From contig NC_081412.1 of NCBI RefSeq assembly GCF_030272615.1, positions 340,315,370-340,379,369 of the forward strand: a stretch of DNA of 64,000 nt. The letters run 5' to 3'. Below the pieces are notes generated by a model that saw nothing but the letters and a program-made list of their open reading frames with translations, searched no databases and had not been told where the DNA came from. The first letter of the stretch is position 1, and each line of letters opens with the position of its first letter. The position numbers were made by a program, and so were the translations under genes. The DNA is from Cryptomeria japonica (taxonomy: Eukaryota > Streptophyta > Pinopsida > Cupressales > Cupressaceae). Of this stretch, positions 12,326 to 23,950 are shown piece by piece.

Positions 12326-13850
12326 TGTTGGCATTATAACAAACAATGGGAGATTGTTGGCATTTCAATAAGGATATTGAGAAGGTTGTTGATGATTATG
12401 GATATAACTGATTAAGGATGATTTACTGTCTTGATATTATTATTTTGTCATTGATGTCAAGATATTGATTTTCTAAATCAGTATGATGTTGCCATATCTT
12501 GAGAAGTATGATTTGATGAGTATAAAGATGTCGGTAAAAGACACAGAAAGAATATGATGAATAAGGGGATGAATAAGATTCAATGGGCAACTATTATTGA
12601 GTTAGACAATGATGAGATCATGATGTTTAGATTGTTTTGATATCATACATATGTTATTGATTGAAAGGTTAATACTATACTATGTTACTGAGCAAAGAAC
12701 CTAGTCGGTAAACCCTAAGGAACCTAGTCGGTAAACCCTAAGGTTATCATTGTTGGTTAATGAAGGCAAAATGTCTACCGAGTGAAGTTTAGTATTTACT
12801 GAGTTGTAACCAAGCTATAACAGAATGCATTAAATGATTACATGCATTATTTAATGAAGGAAGCTGATGAGCTGGCTATGATTAAATGATTGGTATGCCG
12901 TGAATGAAGTTTGTTAAAGAATCTATGGCAAAGGAAAATTGGCATGAAGATCTACAGCGTAGATTGAACCGCAATACCCTAGCACAAGTTCTAAGAAATG
13001 TATGCAAGTTCCAAGGCAGGGTAAAACATTTTCAGATCGAAGGATACATTGAACCTCGTCAAAGTTTGAAGATCTGATGGCTATGATTGATCATGGGAAA
13101 TGTGATCAAGGAGATTAAGCAGTTGGCGAATTATTTATAAATACGGAACTATTGATAAAAAATGTATGCGAGCAAGTGTATGCACAGGGATGCTACATAG
13201 TGATTACCGAGCACAAAAGCTTGAAGACCTGTTTTGAATAACAGAGTATAGAGCCCAACACATGGACAAGATTAGTTCTATGTCTAAATTGTATTGAGCA
13301 AATAAGAATCTGCTTTAGCATTTTAGATGTGAAGTTGCAGATAGATTTTATTACTGTTATTTTATGAAGTGACAGAAAATCTCTTAACCGAGTGGACTTA
13401 ACAGTCTTATTTGTAAAACCCTCTAGCAAGGTGACATTCTGATTGAGTGTTTGAAATCCTTTAACAAGGTCACTTCTAACAAGGTGAAGATCCTAACAGA
13501 TCTGAGGGAAATCCCTTAACCGGGTCACATCTAGAAATGTGTTTGTAATCTTTAACAGGATTTGCTTTTAACCGAGCATACTCTAGAAGAGTATATTTCT
13601 TAGTGGGTCCGAAATCCCATAGTGGTTTTTCCCTATTTGGGTTTCCACGTTAAATCTGGTGTTATGAGGTTTATGATGTTTATATGCTTTTGAGTTTGCA
13701 TGTTTAACAGTTTTGGTTATATTACTGAAATATATGTTACCGAGGTTGAATCTGATGTTTTAATGGAAGATTAAGTTTGTATGATTCACCCCCCCCCTCT
13801 CATCTTATTAGCTTGGCATCTGTACTTAACATTAAGTATCAGAACTATCA
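12326..13850 (+). repeat. Copia-2 LTR, left copy
   Basis: 1525 bp, TGTTGGCATT to AACTATCA. It carries a 23-bp tandem duplication at about 12698-12744 that LTR 2 lacks, and one more C in the C-run near 13790. Together these account for the 24-bp length difference. Several ACCGAG motifs lie inside. Confidence 0.9.
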
Positions 13851-13852
13851 AT

Positions 13853-13864
13853 TGGTATCAAAGC
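13853..13864 (+). other. Copia-2 primer binding site
   Basis: TGGTATCAAAGC lies two bases after the LTR. It differs by one base from the initiator Met tRNA complement TGGTATCAGAGC, which is exact in the second copy at 19991-20002. Confidence 0.85.
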
Positions 13865-13915
13865 ATTGGACTCTGGAAGAAAAAGTTTAAAGGTACTTGA
13901 GGCAAAGATCCAAAG

Positions 13916-14814
13916 ATGTATAAGAGGGATGCACCGAAGCTGAACAAATCAAGTTTCTCTACATGGCAGAAAAGGATGAAGCTACACCTATCAGGAGTTG
14001 GAGAATATGTTGTATATTATCTGGAGAATGATTTCATCACACCGAGCACCTATCCATTGACAATGGAAGAGATAAAGGCAAAGCAAGAACATATCCAGGC
14101 AATGATTGAAATAACATCTGCATTGACTGACTCAGAGTTTAATGATCTAGAAGGCTGCAATGATGCGAAGGCAATGTGGGACAAGCTCATATTTGTGTAT
14201 GGAGGTGATGAACATGTTCAAAGAGCAAAAGTGGATAGTCTAAGAGGGCAACTTGAATCTATGAGGATGAATGAAGGTGAGAACATAACCCAGTACAAAT
14301 CAAAGGAGCAGGTGGAACTATTGAAGAAAAGGATATAACAAGTAAGTTGTTAAGAACCCTTCTACTAGCTTATGCAATCCGAGTCTCTGCAATCAATGAA
14401 TTAAGATCTGTACCTAATATGCCAGTTTCTTTAGATGCTACTATTGGTAAGCTACATGCATTTGAGTTAAGTAACTTTGATAACAGTGGGTCATCGGTAA
14501 ATAAAGTTGAATCTGCATTTAGTTCTTTTCATCTTGATGAATCTAATGATTACAATGAAAGAAAGTATAAGTACTCTGAAGGAGATCACAGTGGAGCAAG
14601 CGAAAGATTTCGTAAGAACATGGAGGAAGTACACAAACTATATGAGGAAATTAGAAAGCAAGAAGAGTTTGAAGCACTATTAGCCAGAAGGTTACCGAGA
14701 GGCAAAGGTAAGTATAAAGGAAAACTACCTTTGAAATGTTTCAATTGTGATAAGATAGGACATATGGCTTCTAACTGTCCTGACAAAGATTCTACTAAAA
14801 AGAGAGATTATTGA
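13916..14814 (+). pseudogene. Copia-2 gag with CCHC knuckle, one frameshift
   Basis: ATG at 13916 opens MYKRDAPKLNKSSFSTWQKR, a Copia gag N-terminus, followed by LSGVGEYVVYYLEND. A small indel near 14300-14310 moves the reading frame. The new frame (KGAGGTIEEKD) runs to 14814 through SKLLRTLLLAYAIRVSAINEL and a Lys/Arg/Glu-rich stretch. The zinc knuckle C-X2-C-X4-H-X4-C is at 14737-14778. A TGA ends this frame just past the knuckle (after RDY), and a second TGA follows before the pol frame reopens. Gag would assemble the particle. This copy is broken by one indel and two stops. Confidence 0.9.
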
Positions 14815-14949
14815 GATGATAGACAGAAAGATAATCATTACAGAGGACACTGAGACTTCAAAAGAAGAGATAGAAAGACATGCTTAATAGCTGATGAGGA
14901 ATCCAATGATGATAAATCAGATGAAACTGATATAGAGGAAGTAGTTTAT

Positions 14950-17900
14950 GTGGCTATCAAAGATGGATCAGATGAAGAAAGGTATGAAGAAAAAGCCCTA
15001 ATATCTCACATAAATATTAATGATTCTTGGATCATAGATAGTGGATGCTCCAATCACATGACTGGTGATAAACACAAGTTTGTTATGTTAGAAGATTATG
15101 ATGGAGGCTATGTAAGATTTGGTAATGATGCACCATGTCTAGTAAAAGGTAAAGGATCTATAACACTTCTTGATAATGCAAGATGCAATGATGTTTATTG
15201 GGTTGAAGGTTTGAAATACAATTTGTTGAGTGTAGCACAACTAAACAATACAGGATACCGAATAGAATTTCAGAAAGGAATTGTCAAAGTTCATGACAAG
15301 AATGGAAAGTTAGCTGCTACTGGGACACAAACAAAAGGTAACACATTTCACCTTGACTCAACTCAGAATAAGTGTCTGTATGCAAAGATAGATGATACCT
15401 GGTTATGGCATAAAAGGTTTTGTCATGTAAATTTTGATAATCTGTTCAAAATAAGTAAGAAGCATCGAGTAAGAGGTCTACCGAGTTTGGAAAAACCTGA
15501 GAATGCTATGTGCCGAGGATGCCAGATGGGTAAGATGACAAGATCAAGCTTTACAAGTAAGTCTTACACTTCTAAGGGAATTTTAGATCTTGTGCACACC
15601 GATCTTTGTGGTCCTATGAAAGTTCAAAGTTATTATGGTGATAAATATTTCATATTATTTGTGGATGATTACTCAAGGATGATGTCAGTAATGTTTTTAA
15701 AAGAAAAATCAGAAGCTTTTCAAATGTTTAAATGGTACAAGGCAAGAGTTGAAAATGAAACAGGAAGACAACTGAAATGTCTTAGATCAGATAGAGGAGG
15801 AGAGTTCAAAACTGATGAGTTCAACTTATTCTGCAATGATCATGGTATTAAAAGACAAGGCTTTGCACCGAGAACTCCACAGCAAAATGGAATAGCTGAG
15901 AGAAGAAACAAATCTATTGTGGATTGTGCCAAAACCCTGATGATTGAAAAGAAAGTGCCACAAACATTTTGGAGAGAAGCAATAAGCACAACAATTTACA
16001 CCCTGAACCAAGTACAACTGAAGAAAGGAACTATGAAGACACCATATAAAATCTGGTATGACAAGAAACCTAATGTAAGTTATTTCAAAATCTTTGGAAG
16101 TAGATGCTATGTACACAAAGATGATAGAAATGGCAAGTTTGATCAGAAAAGTGAAGAAGGAACATTTCTTGGTTATTCTTCTAGAAGCAAAGCATTTAAA
16201 TGTCTGATCAAATCATCTAACAAAATAGTAGAAAATGCAAATGTGAAAATTGATGAATTTGCAGAAAGAAATGATGAAGGAAATTCCAAGGAACCAGAAG
16301 ACTACGATGAATTTGTCTATGTTCAACTGACAAGTCTTACCGAGAAAATTGTTGAAGAAAATGAAGAGAATATCCAGTTATCGAGTGATGAAGAAGATCA
16401 TACAGAGCCTACCGAGCCTATATTAGCCAAGTATGTCAGAAGACATCATGCACCAAGTCAGACTATAGGAGATAAGGCTGATCCAGTGATGACAAGGAAC
16501 AAACTGAGACAGAACACATGTCTGATATCTGAATTTGAGCCAAGAATAGTGAAAGAGGCATTTAACAGTGAAGATTGGATAAATGCTATGATAGAAGAGA
16601 TTGATCAAATCAAGAAGAATGACACATGGACACTAATCCCAAGACCGAAGGACAAAAATGTAATCGGTACAAAGTGGATTTTCAAAAACAAGTTGAATGA
16701 AAAAGGAGAGGTCATTCAAAATAAAGCAAGACTAGTTTGCAAAGGTTATGCCCAACAAGAAGGAATTGATTATGGTGAAACTTTTGCACTTGTGGCTAGA
16801 CTTGAAGGAGTAAGAACATTGTTGGCATATGCTACTTACAAGAATTTCAAGGTATATCAAATGGATGTCAAATCTGCATTTCTGAATGGAGTATTAGAAG
16901 AAGAAGTTTTTATTGAACAACCTGAAGGATTTGTTGAAAACAAGAATGAAGATCAGGTATGTAAATTGAACAAAGCTTTATATGGTTTGAAACAAGCACC
17001 TAGAGCATGGTATGAAAGATTGCACTCTTATTTGATTAAGATTGGTTTTATAAGAACAAGTGAGAACAACAATCTGTACATGAAGAATGATGAAAATGGA
17101 ATACTGATCTCAGCCATATTTGTTGATGATATTATATTTTGTGGAAATGACTCTTTATGCAAGAACTTTGGAAATGAAATGAGCAAAGAATTTGAGATGT
17201 CATTAATCGGTGAGATAAAGTATTTTATAGGTTTACAGATACGGCAAATGAAAAATGAGATTTTCATTACTCAATCCAAGTACATAAAGGAAATCTTGAA
17301 GAGATTTGGAATGGAGGATTCAAAACCAGTAAGTACTCCTATGACTACCAACTGTAAACTATCAAAGAATGATGAATCTGCATCTGTTGATGAGACACTT
17401 TACCGATCCATGATTGGAAAGCTATAATATGTTGTTCACAATAGACTAGACATAGCACATGCAATAGGTATAGTTGCAAGATTCTCTGCAAATCCCAAGG
17501 AAACACACATGACAACAATCAAGAGAATTTTCAGATACTTGAAAGGCACTGAAGATTATGGCTTAGTATATCAGAAAAAAAATAATTTTGATTTAAAAGT
17601 TTATACTAATGCTGATTGGGCAGGCAAAATTGATGACAGAAAAAGCACAAGTGGAGGAGCTTTCTTTTTAGGAGAAATACTAGTGAGTTGGCTTAGCAAG
17701 AAACAAGGATGTGTTTCACAGTCAACAATAGAAGCTGAATACGTTGCTACAACATTGAATTGTACCAACATAGCATGGATCAAACAACTGTTGGAAGGTA
17801 TAAATGAGAAAGTTACCGAGCCAGTAAATATATTCTGTGACAATACTAGTGCCATTAACATTTCAAAGAATCATGTTATGCACTCTAAGACAAAGCACAT

Positions 17901-18072
17901 CTCTATCAAATATCATTATCTTAGAGAAGAAGCCCAAGAGAAGAAAGTGGTGTTGGAGTATGTTAGCACAAAGGAACAAATAGCAGATATCTTCACCAAG
18001 CCACTGCCAAGGGACACTTTTGAGTTTCTCAGAAGTATGTTAGGGGTCCTACCCCTATCTTCTACTCACTGA
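14950..18072 (+). pseudogene. Copia-2 pol: protease, integrase, RT, RNase H; one internal stop
   Basis: One frame, in the same register as the end of gag. The protease motif [13 protein letters not shown] is near 15030-15070. The integrase zinc region follows ([19 protein letters not shown]). The integrase triad sits in [17 protein letters not shown] and [10 protein letters not shown] begins near 16660 (VIGTKWIFK), with [11 protein letters not shown] and FVDD at 17119-17130. RNase H has [22 protein letters not shown] and FCDNTSAINIS, ending ADIFTKPLPRDTF. All catalytic residues I can check are present. The only break in the 3.1-kb frame is a TAA at 17425-17427, probably from CAA, between RT and RNase H. 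It is the best-preserved Copia pol in the window. Confidence 0.93.
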
Positions 18073-18487
18073 CCGAGTTCGGTGAAGGCATCAATTCGAT
18101 GACTCTACAAAATATCTTTTAGGAGTTGATGCTGATTTACACACTTTAGGATGTTTTCTAAAGGTGTGCAGGAAACAATACAAGAAACAATACAAGAAAT
18201 AGGAATTGAAGACAAAATGCTCTGACTGAGACTAAGTTGATACATCACAACAGGAAATCACTTCATACAGGAAGAAATTATGTTTTAGTTCTTTACTTTT
18301 TGGCATTGTTGTCAAAGGGGGAGAAGACTGGAGAAGACTGAAGAAAAGAAAGACTGAGAAAAGAGGAGAAGTATAATGTATGGGGGAGAAAACTGATGAC
18401 AGGGGGAGAGCATTTCAGCATCTCACAACAATCCGAATCAATTAGGTCAAATCAATTGGTTTTGCCATCAATGCCAAAGGGGGAGAT
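18073..18487 (+). other. Copia-2 3' untranslated region and polypurine tract
   Basis: Non-coding interval between pol and the second LTR. It holds several GGGGGAGA runs. The last, AAAGGGGGAGAT at about 18476-18487, lies against the LTR as the polypurine tract. Confidence 0.8.
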
Positions 18488-19988
18488 TGTTGGCATTATA
18501 ACAGACAATGGGAGATCGTTGGCATTTCAATAAGGATATTGAGAAGGTTGTTGATGATTATGGATATAGTTGATTAAGGATGATTTACTGTCTTAATATT
18601 ATTATTTTGTCATTGATGTCAAGATATTGATTTTCTAAATCAGTATGATGTTGCCATATCTTGAGAAGTATGATTTGATGAGTATAAAGATGTCGATAAA
18701 AGACACAGAAAGAATATGATGAATAAGGGGATGAATAAGATTCAATGGGCAACTATTACCGAGTTAGACAATGATGAGATCATGATGTTTAGATTGTTTT
18801 GATATCATACATATGTTATTGATTGAAAGGTTAATACTATACTATGTTACCGAGCAAAGAACCTAGTCGGTAAACCCTAAGGTTATCGTTGTCGGTTAAT
18901 GAAGGCAGAATGTCTACCGAGTGAAGTTTAGTATTTACCGAGTTGTAACCGAGCTGTAACAGAATGCATTAAATGATTACATGCATTATTTAATGAAGGA
19001 AGCTGATGAGCTGGCTATGATTAAATGATTGGTATGTCGTGAATGAAGTTTGTTAAAGAATCTATGGCAAAGGAAAATCGACATGAAGATCTACAACGCA
19101 GATTGAACCGCAATACCCTAGCACAAGTTCCAAGAAATGTATGCAAGTTCCAAGGCAGGGTAAAACGTTTTCAAATCGAAGGATACATTAAACCTGGTCA
19201 AAGTTTGAAGATCTGATGGCTATGATTGATCATGGGAAATGTGATCAAGGAGATTAAGCGGTTGGCAAATTATTTATAAATACGGAACTGTTGATAAACA
19301 ATGTATGTGGGCAAGTGTATGCACAGGGATGCTACATAGTGATTACCGAGCACAGAAGCTTGAAGACCTGTTTTGAATAACAGAGTATAGAGCCGAGCAG
19401 ATGGACAAGATTAGTTCTATGTCTAAATTGTATTGAGCAAATAAGAATCTGCTTTAGCATTTTAGATGTGAAGTTGCAGATAGATTTTATTACTGTTATT
19501 TTGTGAAGTGATAGAAAATCTCTTAACCGAGTGGACTTAACAGTCTTATTTGTAAAACCCTCTAGCAAGGTGACATTCTGATTGAGTGTTTGAAATCCTT
19601 TAACAAGGTCACTTCTAACAAGGTGAAGATCCTAACAGATCTGAGGGAAATCCCTTAACCGGGTCACATCTAGAAATGTGTTTGTAATCTTTAACAGGAT
19701 TTGCTTTTAACCGAGCATACTCTAGAAGAGTATATTTCTTAGTGGGTCCGAAATCCCACAGTGGTTTTTCCCTATTTGGGTTTCCACGTTAAATCTGGTG
19801 TTATGAGGTTTATGATGTTTATATGCTTTTGAGTTTGCATGTTTAACAGTTTTGGTTATATTACTGAAATATATGTTACCAAGGTTGAATCTGATGTTTT
19901 AATGGAAGATTAAGTTTGTATGATTCACCCCCCCCTCTCATCTTATCAGCTTGGCATCTGTACTTAACATTAAGTATCAGAACTATCA
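18488..19988 (+). repeat. Copia-2 LTR, central copy
   Basis: 1501 bp, TGTTGGCATT to AACTATCA. It keeps eight ACCGAG hexamers. At several of these sites the left LTR has ACTGAG, ATTGAG or ACCAAG. It is followed by a primer site instead of genomic flank. Confidence 0.9.
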
Positions 19989-20140
19989 ATTGGTATCAGA
20001 GCATTGGACTCTAGAAGAAAAAGTTTAAAGGTACTTGAGGCAAAGATCCAAAGATGTATAAGAGGGATGCACCGAAGCTGAACAAGTCAAGTTTCTCTAC
20101 ATGGCAGAAAAGGATGAAGCTGCACCTATCAGGAGTTGGA
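19989..20140 (+). pseudogene. second Copia-2 internal start: primer site and truncated gag
   Basis: The exact primer site TGGTATCAGAGC is at 19991-20002, followed by the same leader and gag start as after the left LTR. The gag ATG is at about 20056, and the match continues through MKLHLSGVG-type sequence. Identity ends abruptly at 20140. This is the head of a second element copy sharing the central LTR. Confidence 0.9.
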
Positions 20141-20984
20141 TCAGAAGTCAAGTAACAGGAAATAACTTATTAAATGAATGCAGACATAGTTCAAATTTAT
20201 TTTCTCCATTGTGTAACTCTGTTATGTTTTGAATGAGTAAGATCAAGGGTTTTTCTCGTACGTTGCATTGTTGTGATGTATGTGTTTTCTATCTTATGCT
20301 TTGATCTAAGGGGTTGGTTAGATTTCTAGGATAGGATCTACATAATGATGGGGCTTATACATGGATTCTGATAAGTATTTTGGGTTGGGACAAATATATG
20401 AGATCTGCATTGTAAGGAAGTGTTATCTTAAATCTCCAGCTATTAGATTAATGTTCTGTTCTGTTATATTTTATCTTATGTTCTACAATTTCAATTGACC
20501 AATGGATAAGACACTGGTCGTGGCTTTAGTTGTTTCCAGTAACAGTTCTCTACTCATATTTCATCGACAACTTTCTATAAATTGATAATATTAGAATATC
20601 TTTTCATTTTTGTAAATGTCACTGCTTGTCAAAGTTGTTTCACGCTCCAAAGTAGGTTGAGGATCACTGAGAGCTAGCCACTCTATAGCATTCTCCCTCT
20701 TTATTGAGCCCCTTTTAGGAGTGAGACCTTCTACTTTATTTTAATGTTATCTGCAAGTGTGGTGTGAAGATTGCAGGAGCATTAAGGGATCACCCTCCCG
20801 AGTTTTGCATAGTGAAGTGAAGAAGGGCTAGCATAGTCCTTGTCATATGTTGGTCCAAGTCCCCGAGTATCTCTAGAAGAGTCTGGAGTTGGCCTCTCCA
20901 CACATGATTCGAGGGTCCGACTTGGTTCCTGCCCCTATGACAGTGTAAAGCCCCACTATGTGCAATCTGCGGAACTAACAGTAG
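20141..20984. other. unassigned segment between Copia-2 and LINE-2
   Basis: 844 bp with no supported reading frame, LTR ends or RNA motif. It may be the continuation of the LINE-1 3' region into which Copia-2 inserted, or unrelated flanking DNA. I found no second copy in the window. Confidence 0.35.
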
Positions 20985-22205
20985 GTTGTCAATTTAATTA
21001 TTGATATTGAAGAGGAGATATGAGAAGATTGTCAAGGGAGAAAATTGGATGAAGGGGCGACTTCTTATAATGATACATAAGGAGTGTCATTCTCATTAAA
21101 TGAGACCTAGTTGATTGCCACTATAAAGCAGTGAATGTCGAGCATTTATTTAACTTGCTTCTTAAGATTATTGTGTATCTCATTTCAATTACTAGTAATT
21201 TGTGACTCAAAGCTGAAGGTTGGTTATTTGAAATGAAAGCAAACCTCTCATTACATACATTAGGCCCATGGTGGCATTTTGGGGTAGGATCTTAAAAAAG
21301 CATCTAAAGCATGTTTTCAAGTTCAAGGATGATGGATTCCTCCATAAGGTGATTGTGTTTTTAGGGGATTCCTTCCTAAATGTGGTATACAAATACATGA
21401 CAAACACTAACATTGCTTCTCTTTTCTTGGCCTGGTGTCTCAAATTATTCCTTAAGGAAGAGGCCTTTTGGATTTTTTGTTAGTGTGTTTGGGAGGAGTG
21501 GTGTTGGGGATTGGTGTCATTCATGACAATAGAAAGACTAGGTGAAGGTTTTGTGGCATTAGGTGGTGATTGGTTGCATGTTGGATAAGCTATTCCCCCT
21601 TTGTGTCCCTTCTTCATTTGCGTTGTTGATGAACACAAGGAGATTTGTTGTGCTGCGACCCAAATTAGGCTAGGTTAAATTGAGAATTATTTTCACACTT
21701 TAAAATCTAAAGAATGTTGTGAGAAATTGGAAGTAGCATTGCAGAGTGGGGACGAGAAGTAGGAAGAGTTGAAGAGGAAGAGGGGACATCCTTCCGGTTT
21801 GAAGATTACCAAGAAGCCAAAGATTGTAGAGGTGGCAGGAGCTTCTTCCAATAGCGGGAAGAGGGTAGCGACTGTTGCTTCTTCTGTGTAGTTTAATTAG
21901 TGTTTGTTATGGAGTTTTTTATTTACATAGTGCACCAGGAGGGTTGATGCAACTTGGATGACTAGACAGGTATCTTTGCTTTTGTGTCTTAATTAGTGGT
22001 TAGTTTCTTGGTTTTGGGTGGCTGATTACCTATCAATTTACATTCTACGTGTTTTTGTTCTTGGGGATCAAGGGTGTTTCTATAAGTTGTTTCAATTTTC
22101 CCCTATTGATTACATTGGTTTCTTGGGGTGGTGGTGTTTAAACTTATCAATGTACTTTGATGTAAACTTTGATACTTTTAATTTTAAATAAAATAAAACT
22201 TTAAC
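20985..22205 (+). pseudogene. LINE-2 copy, 5'-truncated, with A-rich tail
   Basis: It begins with about 66 bp nearly identical to the end of ORF2 in LINE-1 (11692-11757). It then differs, with a long 3' part that ends in an A-rich tail near 22185-22205. Inside, 21268-21483 encodes VAFWGRILKKHLKHVFKFKD, and near 21745-21890 a basic stretch (EELKRKRGHPSGLKITKKPK) ends in a stop. I do not recognise either product. Orientation and tail fit a 5'-truncated LINE insertion. Confidence 0.6.
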
Positions 22206-22208
22206 TTA

Positions 22209-22640
22209 TTAAAAAAATATATAAATAATTCCACGTAACACATCCACATCATGTTCATCACTTTGAATCAATCTCCTCAAACCTTCAATCAAGGGAACTA
22301 CCTCTCTGCCCAAGTGTTCTTGACTCATACATTGTTGAAACCTTTCCAATTTCTTGTCAAGTTCCTTCAATTGTTCAATAGTCAATTGAGTTGAAGAGTC
22401 ATCCTCATCATGATGATTATAAGAGGAATGAATCTTCACAATGTTATGTATGTCTTGTGTAGGAATAGATAATTCGCCCAAGCTCCCATCAAATAGGCTA
22501 GTCAACTCAAGTTCAATACCCTTAGCATTAAACTTTGGGAAGCCATAAGTCTATAACTTCTTCTCACCAAGATATTGGATGTGGGAAAAAGGGTCATGGA
22601 ACTCGTACACAAAAGGAACAAGGCTAATGAAATAGATTTT
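22209..22640 (-). pseudogene. unidentified coding fragment
   Basis: On the minus strand from about 22640 a frame reads with coding character: VPFVYEFHDPFSHIQYLGEK, one TAG, then TYGFPKFNAKGIELELTSLF. It continues as an acidic, glutamine- and glutamate-rich stretch (LTIEQLKELDKKLERFQQ) likely to form a coiled coil, and then REVVPLIEGLRRLIQ. It runs out at 22209, exactly where the LINE-2 A-tail ends, so it was probably truncated by that insertion or by its target break. I do not recognise the family. A retroelement-associated ORF is more likely than a host gene given the surroundings. Confidence 0.5.
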
Positions 22641-23419
22641 TACTCACAGTGCCTCTCATACAATTTATAATGCAAGCAAAAGAAGTGATTAAACAATGCA
22701 ATTTCCCAATTAATTAAGTAAAAAACACTTTAAAAATGATATATTTAAATAATGAATGCTTATAAATCTAAAAATAATATGTAATTTAACAATCAATTTT
22801 GAGCATATAATTTAAAAATTATGAAACCCACAAGTCAATTTCAAAAAACTATTTAAGATTTTTCTGAATTAAAACCTCTAAATTTATGTAATTTAAGTGC
22901 ATAAATGCTATATTTTATAATTGATTGCAAATATGAGTTAATGAAATGCATACAAATAAGATCTAAAATAAAAAATTAGAATTTAATGCAAAAATTATGT
23001 TAGGTTCACCAAAAAGGTAATGGGTGGAAATAGGATTCACAAGCTTATACAAACAAACTATGAATTAAACCTACTTCCAATGATTACATTTAGAAGGAGA
23101 GTGAAATCAATAAGCTCAACCTTGAACTTATTGGGAAAGGGTTGAGCATAAGATGAATTTAGTACTCCTTGGTTGAGTTAAGGATGCTTATTGAAATGAT
23201 GTGAATTGAATGCATGAACTAGGGTTGGTGATGGAAAATTGACAATGACCAACACACACAAATAGTATTAAAAAGATACACAAACATGAAGTATAGGTAT
23301 GGAAATGGGAAGCAACAAGGAACTTGTGTCTAAAATCTAAGCTCATAAATATGGATTAAGGATGCTAGGCGACCTTGACCCAATATATTCAGATGTGGAC
23401 AACGAAAATAGTTTCAGAA

Positions 23420-23950
23420 TCTGAATATTGTCATGTGGGAATGCATAAATGTATTCATAAGAATTTGATCATGGATGCCATCTTGAATGCTTGAAATCTA
23501 AATACGTAACCCCTCCTTCACTACTTTGGTGATGATAAACTACTTGCTCATTTGAATTCGAAAAATTATTTGGAAATTTTTGGAGAGATGTTTCAAATGA
23601 GGGGTAATACTTGCTTTTATACCTTACCCCACGAAATGTGTTTGAAATTATGAAGAAGGTCAACACAAGAAATATATTCTCAACCCCAAAAATATTTTGT
23701 TATAGGGTACAAATTTTGGTCATCTTGGTCTAGACAAGGGTACTAAGCATCCTAGACCAAGAGGTCAAGTGCATTAGGTGCCCTTGGCCAACCCATCAAG
23801 TTTGCATTGATGTTAGTGTGAGAAAAAATTGCTATAATCAGGGCATAAAAGGCAGGAACACCAAAGTGAGGCCCAAGTGAGTATGAAATTGTACAAGGAT
23901 ACAATTTATGATTGTACAACTAGTAACATTTGATATTAATGATGCATCTA
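23420..23950. repeat. uninterrupted copy of the old repeat (empty site of Copia-1)
   Basis: It aligns with 360-582 plus 5935-6290 and has nothing between the two halves, so it shows the state before Copia-1 inserted. At the equivalent of the target it reads AATACTT where the filled copy reads TATGACTT. Confidence 0.78.

Larger units (their letters stand above)
12326..20140 (+). mobile_element. Copia-2, Ty1/Copia element in tandem LTR-internal-LTR-internal form
   Basis: A 1525-bp LTR, a 4637-bp internal region with gag, protease, integrase, RT and RNase H, and a 1501-bp second LTR. Unusually, the second LTR is followed by another primer site and the first ~85 bp of gag (19989-20140) instead of flanking DNA. 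This is the signature of a tandem element pair sharing a central LTR, later truncated. AAGTA precedes the first LTR (12321-12325), and an AAGTA also occurs at 20150-20154, nine bases past the break. By eye the LTRs differ at about 2-3% of sites, nearly all transitions. Confidence 0.9.

Noticed and set aside
13193-13429. Minus-strand frame of 78 codons, duplicated at 19332-19568
   Set aside because: Both copies are inside the Copia-2 LTRs, antisense to the element, with no motif.
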